Origin: Synechococcales cyanobacterium CNB
Lineage (GTDB): Bacteria > Planctomycetota > Phycisphaerae > Phycisphaerales > UBA1924
Assembly: GCA_030263455.1 (NCBI GenBank)
Contig: SZOZ01000005.1
Coordinates: forward strand, 62,001-126,000
Reading direction: 5' to 3'
Length of the DNA stretch: 64,000 bases
Shown: positions 9,006 through 15,951 of the stretch, piece by piece
Layout of the letters: each line of letters starts with the position of its first letter
How positions within the stretch are numbered: position 1 is the stretch's first letter
Notes under the pieces: model-generated
The model's input: the letters and a program-made list of their open reading frames with translations, nothing else
Databases searched by the model: none
Told to the model about the DNA's origin: nothing
Translations under genes and position numbers: made by a program

Positions 9006-9780
9006 ATCCGCCTCTCCCATCGCGCCGACGCCGGAGTTTCTCGCCGCGCTGGACGAGTTGGGGGTGGAGTTGGAGCCGGGCGACGGCGAGCGGCTGGGGA
9101 GGTATCTCGGGCTGCTGCTGGAGACGAACCGGGCGTTCAACCTGACCGCGATCACCGACCCCGGGCAGGCGTGGATGCGACTGATCTTCGACGCGCTGAC
9201 ACTCGTGCCGCTGCTCGCGGAACTGCCGGCGCGGGCGTGCGTCCTGGATGTCGGATCCGGAGGCGGCCTGCCCGGCGTGCCGCTGGCGATCGTGATGCCG
9301 CAGTTGGACTTCACGCTGCTTGAGGCGACAGGAAAGAAGGCGGAGTTCCTTCGCACGGTTGCCGAGCGGCTGCACTTGACCAATCTCACGGTCGTCAACG
9401 ATCGCGCGGAGCGGGCGGCGCACGACCGCGGTCCCAAGGACGAGTGGGCGGGGCGGGGCCTTGCAGGCCCGGTCGGACTGCGCGGTTCGTTCGACGCAGT
9501 GACAGCCCGTGCCCTTGGTCCCCTTGCGACGGCCGTCGAACTCACGGTGCCCTTCGCAAAGGTGGGAGGGTTGGTCTTGCTCGTCAAGGGTCAGCGGGCG
9601 GAGGAGGAACTGGCGGCGGCCCAGGAAGCGCTGCACCTGCTGCATGCAGCGCACGCAGCTACCGTCGAGACACCGACCGGCCGCATCGTCGTGCTGGAGA
9701 AGTTCCACCACACGCCGAAGGTGTACCCGCGTCGGGACGGCGAGCCGAAGCGTGCGCCGCTGGGCCTGCGACGCCCGTAA
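8998..9780 (+). CDS. rsmG: 16S rRNA (guanine-527-N7)-methyltransferase RsmG
   Basis: A 260-residue SAM-dependent methyltransferase of the RsmG/GidB family, which methylates G527 in the 530 loop of 16S rRNA. The SAM-binding motif VLDVGSGGGLPGVPLAI is at residues 82-98, preceded by the typical NLTAI segment (48-52). The later DAVTARAL segment is also typical. It carries a short extra loop (about 140-160), making it somewhat longer than the usual 210-240 residues. It overlaps rodA by eight bases and its TAA stop is ten bases before the DinG-like gene. Loss of RsmG is known in other bacteria to give low-level streptomycin resistance. Confidence 0.92.
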   Translation: MSESASPIAPTPEFLAALDELGVELEPGDGERLGRYLGLLLETNRAFNLTAITDPGQAWMRLIFDALTLVPLLAELPARACVLDVGSGGGLPGVPLAIVMPQLDFTLLEATGKKAEFLRTVAERLHLTNLTVVNDRAERAAHDRGPKDEWAGRGLAGPVGLRGSFDAVTARALGPLATAVELTVPFAKVGGLVLLVKGQRAEEELAAAQEALHLLHAAHAATVETPTGRIVVLEKFHHTPKVYPRRDGEPKRAPLGLRRP

Positions 9781-9783
9781 ACT
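9778..9783 (+). promoter_or_regulatory. TAAACT -10-like box six bases before a GTG start
   Basis: The hexamer starts with the TAA stop of rsmG and ends six bases before the GTG at 9790. If used as a -10 element, transcription would begin at or within the start codon, giving a leaderless message for the helicase. No clear ribosome site is seen before this GTG. Confidence 0.35.
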
Positions 9784-9789
9784 CCCTGC

Positions 9790-11901
9790 GTGCCCGACGC
9801 CGTCGATTCAATCCTCGGTCCCGACGGCCCGATCGCGGGCGCGCTCGGTGCGGACTTCGAAGCCCGCGACGAGCAACAGCGGATGGCGCGGGCGGTGGCC
9901 CGCGCGATGGCGCAGCGCGGGAGGCTGCTCGTCGAGGCGGGCACGGGCGTCGGCAAGAGTTTCGCGTACCTCGTGCCGGCGATCCTGCGGTGCCTGGCGC
10001 ACGGCGAGACGGTGGTCGTCGCGACGAACACGATCTCGCTGCAGGAGCAGTTGATCGAGCGCGACGTGCCGCTGCTGGTGCGCACACTGGGTCTGCAGGG
10101 CGCGCCGGAGGCGTGGGCGGGAGAACTGCGCCCCGTGCTCGTCAAGGGTCGCGGCAACTACCTGAGCATCCGCCGGCTGGCGCTTGCGTCGGAGCGGGCG
10201 GTGCGGCAGCTGCCCGACGCGGCGAGCCGACGATCGCTGCAGGTGATCCAGGAGTGGGCGTACGCAACGCGCGACGGCACACTGAGCACGCTGCCCCCGC
10301 TGGAGCGACCCGGCGTGTGGAACCTGGTGCAGTCCGATTCTGGCAACTGCATGGGACGCAAGTGCCCGAACTACAAGCAGTGCTTCTACCAGGCCGCGCG
10401 TCGGCAGATGGAGGAGGCGAATCTGCTCATCTGCAACCACGCGCTCTTCTTTGCAGATCTTGCGCTGCGTGCGCGGAATGTCGGGTTCCTGCCGAAGTAC
10501 GACCACGTCGTGCTGGACGAAGCGCACAACGTCGAGGACGTTGCCGCCGAGCATTTCGGGCTGTCGCTCTCGGAGGGGCGGGTGTTCCACCTGCTGGGGA
10601 TGCTTCATCATCCGCGGGCGGCGCGGGGGTACCTCGCCCAACTGGACCTGTCGGTGGGGGACACGGAGGCGGTGTCGCGGACGGTGTCGCTGGTGATGCG
10701 GGCGGACACGGCCGCGCGCGAGTTCTTCGGCTCGCTGGCGGGGGCGCACCAGCGGTCGGACTCGCGGAACGGTCGTGTGCGAAGGCCGGGGGTCGTCGAG
10801 AACGTGCTGACGCCGGCGATGAATGAACTGGCGGTGAGGCTGCGGAGCCTGCGCGACGACGTGAAGTCGGAGGCGGATCGGTTCGAACTGACTGCCTACG
10901 CCGAACGAGCGGGCGAGATCGCCGACACGGCGGAGGCGCTGATCGAGCAGACGGCCGCAGGGTGTGTGTACTGGATCGAGTCGCGCCGGCCGAACGAGCC
11001 GGGAAGGCACGGCGCGACGAGGGTGACGCTGGCTTGTTCGCCGGTGGACGTCGCCCCGCTCCTGCGCGAGCGGTTGTTCGAGGGGCAGCACTCGGTGGTG
11101 CTGACGAGCGCGACGCTGGCGACGCGCACCGTGCGCGACGACGAGCCTGCGGAGCGCGCGGAGACGGCCTTTGCTCACGCCATCTCGCGGCTCGGGTGCG
11201 AAGGCGCGCCGACGCTGCAACTCGGCTCTCCCTTCGACTACGCGCGGCAGATCGAGGTCTTCGTCGACAGGTCCATGCCCAGCCCCAGGGCCGGCGACGA
11301 GGCGGCGGCACACGGCGACGACGTGTACACGCGGGAACTGGTGTCGCGCATCCTTGATCACGTGTCCGCGACGGAGGGTGGGGCGTTCGTGCTGTTCACG
11401 TCGTTCGGTTCGCTCTACCGGGCGGCGGACGCGCTGCGATCGTCCCTGCGGGAACTGGGGCTGCCACTGCTCGTGCAGGGCAGGGACGGCTCGCGGCGGG
11501 ACATCCTCCTGCGTTTCCGCGAGGACGGGCGGTCGGTGCTGCTCGGTGCGGCAAGTTTCTGGCAGGGGGTAGACGTTCGGGGGCACGCGCTGCGGAACGT
11601 CATCATCACGCGGCTGCCGTTCGAGCCGCCGGATCGACCGCTGACGGAGGCCCGCCTGGACCTGATCCGGGAACGGGGGGGAGACCCATTCCGCGACGAC
11701 TCGCTCCCGCGGGCGGTGCTGCGGTTCAAGCAGGGGTTCGGCAGGCTGGTGCGGTCGGCGACTGACCGTGGGCGGGTCGTGGTGTTGGACCCTCGTATCC
11801 TGACGACCGGCTACGGGCGACACTTCTTGGCGGCATTGCCCGAGGGGGTGCCGCTCCGGGTGCTGCCAGTCCAAGCGGACGACCCCGCGATCGCGGACTG
11901 A
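9790..11901 (+). CDS. dinG: DinG/XPD-type ATP-dependent DNA helicase
   Basis: A 703-residue superfamily 2 helicase of the DinG group, 5'-3' translocases involved in removing unusual DNA structures and R-loops. Walker A (EAGTGVGKS, 49-57) and the DEAH box with the following Asn (VLDEAHNVED) are intact, as are the C-terminal LLGAASFWQGVDVRG and QGFGRLVR segments. Of the four iron-sulfur cysteines of E. coli DinG, three are present with exact spacing (C187, C192, C198), but the first, normally Cys in a GRxNYLC context, is serine here (S126). The cluster may therefore have an altered ligand or be absent. GTG start; the gene follows rsmG by ten bases. The symbol marks the family, not proven orthology. 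Confidence 0.87.
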   Translation: MPDAVDSILGPDGPIAGALGADFEARDEQQRMARAVARAMAQRGRLLVEAGTGVGKSFAYLVPAILRCLAHGETVVVATNTISLQEQLIERDVPLLVRTLGLQGAPEAWAGELRPVLVKGRGNYLSIRRLALASERAVRQLPDAASRRSLQVIQEWAYATRDGTLSTLPPLERPGVWNLVQSDSGNCMGRKCPNYKQCFYQAARRQMEEANLLICNHALFFADLALRARNVGFLPKYDHVVLDEAHNVEDVAAEHFGLSLSEGRVFHLLGMLHHPRAARGYLAQLDLSVGDTEAVSRTVSLVMRADTAAREFFGSLAGAHQRSDSRNGRVRRPGVVENVLTPAMNELAVRLRSLRDDVKSEADRFELTAYAERAGEIADTAEALIEQTAAGCVYWIESRRPNEPGRHGATRVTLACSPVDVAPLLRERLFEGQHSVVLTSATLATRTVRDDEPAERAETAFAHAISRLGCEGAPTLQLGSPFDYARQIEVFVDRSMPSPRAGDEAAAHGDDVYTRELVSRILDHVSATEGGAFVLFTSFGSLYRAADALRSSLRELGLPLLVQGRDGSRRDILLRFREDGRSVLLGAASFWQGVDVRGHALRNVIITRLPFEPPDRPLTEARLDLIRERGGDPFRDDSLPRAVLRFKQGFGRLVRSATDRGRVVVLDPRILTTGYGRHFLAALPEGVPLRVLPVQADDPAIAD

Positions 11902-11934
11902 GCACCCGGCTCTGGACGATTCGCAGGGGCGTGC

Positions 11935-11940
11935 TAGGCT
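11935..11940 (+). promoter_or_regulatory. TAGGCT -10-like box upstream of the phosphohexomutase
   Basis: TAGGCT lies 47 bases before the ATG at 11988. There is no convincing -35 hexamer at standard spacing; CTGGAC upstream is only a weak match. The ribosome site GGAG lies close to the ATG. Confidence 0.35.
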
Positions 11941-11987
11941 TTCCCCTTCGTCAAGCCCATACCTGCCCCCCCCGGAGAACCCCGGTC

Positions 11988-13394
11988 ATGCTGGGACGCG
12001 TTTTCAAGGCCTACGACGTCCGCGGCACTTATCCCGATCTCCTGAACGACCAGATGGCCTGGCAGATCGGCTTCGGCGTCTCGCGGTTCCTGCGCGGGGA
12101 GGCGGAGGCCGCTGGGCAGACGAACCCGATGATGCGCAACATTGTGGTGGGCAGAGACATGCGCGCGTCAAGCCCGTCGCTGGCACGAAGCCTGATCTCG
12201 GGGATCAATGCCCAGGGCGGCGACGTGATCGATGTCGGGCTGGTCGATACCCCCTTTGTTACCTTTGCGATCAACCATTTGGGCTGCGCGGGCGGGGTAA
12301 TGGTGACGGCGAGCCACAACCCGCCGCAGTACAACGGGTTCAAGGTGTCCCGCCGACAGGGCAAGCCTGTCGGCGAGATGAACGGGCTGGCGGAAGTCCG
12401 CAAGTACGCCGCGATGGTGGACACGACCATCGGCAGGGGAGCGGGCGGGCGTTCGGAGACGCGGGACTTGTGGGAGGCCTACGCCCGCCATGTCCTGCGG
12501 ACATTGGACCTGAAGCGGCCGTTGAAGATCGTCATCGACGCATCGAACGGCATGGCCGGGGCGATGGTGCCGAGAGTATTCGGCAAAGGCGGCTCGAACG
12601 TCAAAGGTCTCACGATCGTCGAGGTGAACTTCGAGCACACGAAGGGGAACTTCGCGCACGAGCCGAACCCGCTGGTGTCGGCGAACCTGGCGCAGACGCA
12701 GGAGGCGGTGAAGGCGAACAAGGCCGACCTCGGCGTGTGCTTCGACGGCGACGCGGACCGGCTGGTGGTGGTGGACGAGAAAGGGGCGATCATCGGGTGC
12801 GATCACCTGACCGCGCTGCTCGCGAAGTGGTTCCTCGCCCGCGCCCCCGGGGGGGGGATCGTGTACGATCTGCGCTCGACGAAGGCGGTGGAGGAGGACG
12901 TGCGTGCGGCCGGCGGGAGGCCGTACCGGTGCCGGGTCGGGCACGTTTTCATGAAGCAGGTGATGGCGGAGCACGACTGCGTGTTCGGGGGGGAACTCTC
13001 CGGGCACTTCTACTTCCGCGACAACTTCTATGCGGATTCGGGCGCGATCGCGCTGACGACGCTGCTGACTGTGATCTCGTCCCAATCGAAACCCCTGAGT
13101 GCACTGATCGCGCCGGTGCGGCGGTACGTGCAGTCGGGCGAGATCAACTTCGTGAACGAGGAGGCGGACGCCGCGCTGGATGCGCTGCGGGAGCAGTTCG
13201 TTGACGAGGCGGACGTGGACGAACTCGACGGCGTGACCATCGACCTGTTCAAGGCCCGGGGATGGTGGTGCAACGTGCGCAAGAGCAACACCGAGCCGCT
13301 GCTGAGGTTGAACGTCGAGGCGAAGGATAAGAAGGTGCTGGACAAGGTTCTCGCGGAACTCCGCCCCCGCCTCGGACGCAGGGTCGATCACTGA
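11988..13394 (+). CDS. Phosphomannomutase/phosphoglucomutase
   Basis: A 468-residue alpha-D-phosphohexomutase, interconverting hexose 1- and 6-phosphates for nucleotide sugars used in polysaccharide and LPS synthesis. All four family motifs are visible: the start segment KAYDVRG, the catalytic phosphoserine loop VTASHNP (Ser109), the magnesium loop FDGDADR (252-258) and the C-terminal phosphate-binding RKSNTEPLLR. Substrate preference between mannose and glucose cannot be told from the sequence; the sugar-binding loop contains GELSGH (GEMSGH-type), usual for PMM/PGM. The ATG at 11988 has GGAG about eight bases upstream. It stands between the DinG-like gene and an unknown ATPase, with no obvious pathway partners next to it. 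Confidence 0.92.
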   Translation: MLGRVFKAYDVRGTYPDLLNDQMAWQIGFGVSRFLRGEAEAAGQTNPMMRNIVVGRDMRASSPSLARSLISGINAQGGDVIDVGLVDTPFVTFAINHLGCAGGVMVTASHNPPQYNGFKVSRRQGKPVGEMNGLAEVRKYAAMVDTTIGRGAGGRSETRDLWEAYARHVLRTLDLKRPLKIVIDASNGMAGAMVPRVFGKGGSNVKGLTIVEVNFEHTKGNFAHEPNPLVSANLAQTQEAVKANKADLGVCFDGDADRLVVVDEKGAIIGCDHLTALLAKWFLARAPGGGIVYDLRSTKAVEEDVRAAGGRPYRCRVGHVFMKQVMAEHDCVFGGELSGHFYFRDNFYADSGAIALTTLLTVISSQSKPLSALIAPVRRYVQSGEINFVNEEADAALDALREQFVDEADVDELDGVTIDLFKARGWWCNVRKSNTEPLLRLNVEAKDKKVLDKVLAELRPRLGRRVDH

Positions 13395-13445
13395 CCGCTC
13401 GACGTCGGGCGGGCGGCCCGGCGGCGTGCGGCGAGCGAACCACGC

Positions 13446-14984
13446 ATGAACCTCGCGCAGTTCTTCGACCATTGGCGGATCGCCGAGAACCCCTTTCAGG
13501 GCGAGGAGGCCCGGCACGACGCGGTGTTCGCTCGTATGGCGTTGCGCCTCGAGTCGGCGCACGCGCCCGTGGCGACGCACTCGGACTTCGAGAAGATCCT
13601 CGGCGGTATGAGCAGGCCCGCCACCGCGGTGGTGTTCGGCGAGAAGGGGAGCGGCAAGACCGCGATCCGGATGCAGATCGCCGACCACGTCGCGCGGCAT
13701 AACGCAGCGAACCGGTCGGGGCGCGTGTTCCTCATCGCGTACGACGACCTGAACGCCTTCCTTGATCGGCTGCACGAGGCCAACGGTGGAAAGACACCCC
13801 TCGACTCGTTCCAGCGGATGCGGCTGGTGGATCACATCGACGCGGTGCTGTCGATCGGGGCGACGGAGGTTGCCGACGCGCTGCTCGACGGGCGCACGAG
13901 CACCGCGAACCCACTGAGTCCGGACGATCGGCGAACATTCCGGCGTGCGCCGGTCGACGTTCGACGCGACCTCCTGATTCTCCAGGCGGTGTACGACCGA
14001 TCCGACGACGCCGACACACGGACCGAGAGGCTGGCGCGGTGGCTGCGTCTCGGTCGGCTCGGCTCGGACGCGGTGTGGCGAGCGGCGGCCGCACTGGGCT
14101 GGCTTCCGGCGGCTGCGTTCCTCGCATGGCTCGTCGTGGACAAAGCCGCGCCCGGGGGGAGGACCGCACTGTACCTGTTTGCCGCGCTGCTCGCGCTGTG
14201 GGGCGTCCTCCTGCTCAAGACGTTCGTGCTCGACAGGTTCGCGCTACGTCGGTTGGCGCATCGCCTGCGCCGACAGTTGCGGGTGCTGCGGCGCACGGAC
14301 GACTCGTTCGCGAGGTCGCTGGGCAGGCTGGGCCGCGCGGACCGGACGCATTCGGTGCTCCCGATGACCTCGTCGGACGAGCAGCGCTACGCGATGCTGG
14401 ACAGGCTGCGTCGGGCGCTGCGGTCGCTCGGCTACGACGGCGTGATGGTCGTCATCGACCGTGTGGACGAGCCGACGCTCGTGAGCGGCGACGCCGAGCG
14501 GATGCGGGCGATCGTGTGGCCGATGTTCAACAACAAGTTCCTGCAGCAGGAAGGCTTCGGCGTCAAGATGCTGCTGCCGATCGAGCTGCGCTACGCGTTG
14601 TTCAAGGAGTCCAGCGCGTTCTTCCAGGAGGCGCGGCTGGACAAGCAGAACCTCGTCGAGCGCCTGACCTGGACCGGGGCGATGCTCTACGACCTGTGCG
14701 ACGCGAGGCTGCGGGCGTGCCGTGCGCCTGATGCGGAGGGTTCGATCACGCTCCTCGACCTCTTCGCGGACGACGTGACGCGGCAGGACCTGGTCGACGC
14801 CCTCGACCAGATGCACCAGCCGCGGGATGCGTTCAAGTTGCTCTATCGGTGCCTGACGGAGCACTGCTCGAACGTGACCGCGGAACAGGCGCAATGGCGT
14901 GTGCCTCGGCTCGTGCTGGAACACGTCCGCAAGCAGGAAGCGGATCGTGTGCAGCAGTTGTACCGGGGGATCAGGCCGGCATGA
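13446..14984 (+). CDS. Membrane-anchored P-loop NTPase, KAP-like layout
   Basis: A 512-residue protein not recognised as a named family. It opens with an ENPF segment (14-17) like that of ExeA-type ATPases. Walker A is GEKGSGKT (65-72) and a Walker B-like hydrophobic strand ends in IDRVDE (337-342). Between them, near residues 213-231 and 241-259, are two membrane helices with a short loop and a strongly basic stretch after the second. Membrane helices inserted between Walker A and B are the hallmark of KAP-type NTPases, but sequence alone does not prove that relationship. The C-terminal 150 residues look helical, with an HxxN-type LLPIELR strand after Walker B as in AAA/STAND sensors. It is alone on its strand, about 50 bases after the mutase gene. 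Function is unknown. Confidence 0.8.
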   Translation: MNLAQFFDHWRIAENPFQGEEARHDAVFARMALRLESAHAPVATHSDFEKILGGMSRPATAVVFGEKGSGKTAIRMQIADHVARHNAANRSGRVFLIAYDDLNAFLDRLHEANGGKTPLDSFQRMRLVDHIDAVLSIGATEVADALLDGRTSTANPLSPDDRRTFRRAPVDVRRDLLILQAVYDRSDDADTRTERLARWLRLGRLGSDAVWRAAAALGWLPAAAFLAWLVVDKAAPGGRTALYLFAALLALWGVLLLKTFVLDRFALRRLAHRLRRQLRVLRRTDDSFARSLGRLGRADRTHSVLPMTSSDEQRYAMLDRLRRALRSLGYDGVMVVIDRVDEPTLVSGDAERMRAIVWPMFNNKFLQQEGFGVKMLLPIELRYALFKESSAFFQEARLDKQNLVERLTWTGAMLYDLCDARLRACRAPDAEGSITLLDLFADDVTRQDLVDALDQMHQPRDAFKLLYRCLTEHCSNVTAEQAQWRVPRLVLEHVRKQEADRVQQLYRGIRPA

Positions 14985-15047
14985 GGCGCCGGAAGCCGCG
15001 ACTTGCAAGGCCCCGGCCCATGTGGGCGTCTCTTTCCGCGGATCGGT

Positions 15048-15626
15048 TCAGTGCACGACGCTGGTCGAGCGTTCGATGGATTCGACGACCTGGCGGACTT
15101 GGAAAGGCTTGCGGAGGAAGTCGTCGAAGCCCTGGGAACGGAGGGCGTGGGCCTGGCCGTCGGTCATCTTTGCGCTCATGGCGACGATCTTGGTCATCTG
15201 GAGAGCGTCGCTCCGGCGGACAAGATCGGCGACGTGGCGCGAGTCACCATCGGAGAGGTGCATGTCGAGGAGGATGACATGGGGGCGGAAGCGTTCGCAC
15301 TCCATGCCTGCCTGGAAGCCGGTGGTGGCGGTATGGACCTCGTAGGTGGTCTGCTCGGTCAGGACGCGGTGAAGGGTGTCCACGACGTCGCTGTCGTCGT
15401 CCACGATGAGGACGCGGGTGCGGCCGGAGGATATCCCGTCCATGGGGATGCCGTGGGCGCGCATGAAGCGGAGAAGTTCAGCGACGGGGATTCTCCGGTC
15501 CTTGGAGCCGGGGATGCGGTACCCCTTGAGGGTGCCGGTGTCGAACCACTTGGAGACGGTGCGGGGGGCAACGTTGCAGATCTTCGCCACCTCGCCGGTC
15601 GTCAGCACGTCCTTATCGATGGTCAT
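15048..15626 (-). CDS. Response regulator, N-terminal excisionase-type HTH plus C-terminal receiver
   Basis: A 192-residue protein in unusual domain order. Residues 8-55 are a MerR/excisionase-family helix-turn-helix (LTTGEVAKICNVAPRTVSKW, then the wing with YRIPGSKDRRIP). Residues 71-188 are a receiver domain with the acidic pocket D76-D78, phosphoacceptor D121 in VILLDMHLSD, Ser151 and Lys173 in LRKPF. It probably binds DNA as a dimer controlled by phosphorylation from a histidine kinase that is not in this window. The start is supported by a GAGGTGA ribosome site. It is convergent with the ATPase gene and divergent from the secreted HEAT-like gene, which might be its target; that is inference. 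Confidence 0.9.
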   Translation of the reverse strand: MTIDKDVLTTGEVAKICNVAPRTVSKWFDTGTLKGYRIPGSKDRRIPVAELLRFMRAHGIPMDGISSGRTRVLIVDDDSDVVDTLHRVLTEQTTYEVHTATTGFQAGMECERFRPHVILLDMHLSDGDSRHVADLVRRSDALQMTKIVAMSAKMTDGQAHALRSQGFDDFLRKPFQVRQVVESIERSTSVVH

Positions 15627-15951
15627 CGTCTCACCTCGCGCACGAAGCGGGCAGCAGCCCGGAGGGCTTCACCGGGCTTGCATCGGCGAGGAGGGGGTCT
15701 TGCTTGACGGGCCGGCCTCGGGGAGGCCCAACTTCTGGTTCTGGGACGCCGAACGGGCGGTCGAGCCTGGGGTTGGGGTTTGAGCGTGGCGATTGACACG
15801 GGTTGTTGGGGACCGCTAGATTGCGGGGCCTCGGGACAGGGGGGGTAGGCTTGGAGTCCGTCCGGGCGGCCGCGGGCTGTGGCTGTCTTGGCTCGGAGCA
15901 AGTCCCGAGGATCAGGTTCGTCCCGCCCGAGTGGCGATAGGAGAGGTTCCC
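15627..15951. other. Divergent intergenic region, 325 bases
   Basis: This region separates the HTH-receiver regulator (leftward) from the secreted HEAT-like gene (rightward). It holds a good sigma-70 type promoter for the rightward gene (15793-15822) and a GC hairpin (GGCCT/AGGCC around 15714-15728). No conserved small ORF or structured RNA was recognised. A site for the neighbouring regulator would be expected here but no operator can be named. Confidence 0.5.
15793..15822 (+). promoter_or_regulatory. Sigma-70 type promoter TTGACA-18-TAGATT
   Basis: A perfect -35 TTGACA (15793-15798) and TAGATT (15817-15822) are 18 bases apart, pointing to the secreted HEAT-like gene about 130 bases downstream. 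This is the best promoter match noticed in the window. It leaves a 5' untranslated leader of about 120 bases. Confidence 0.65.
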
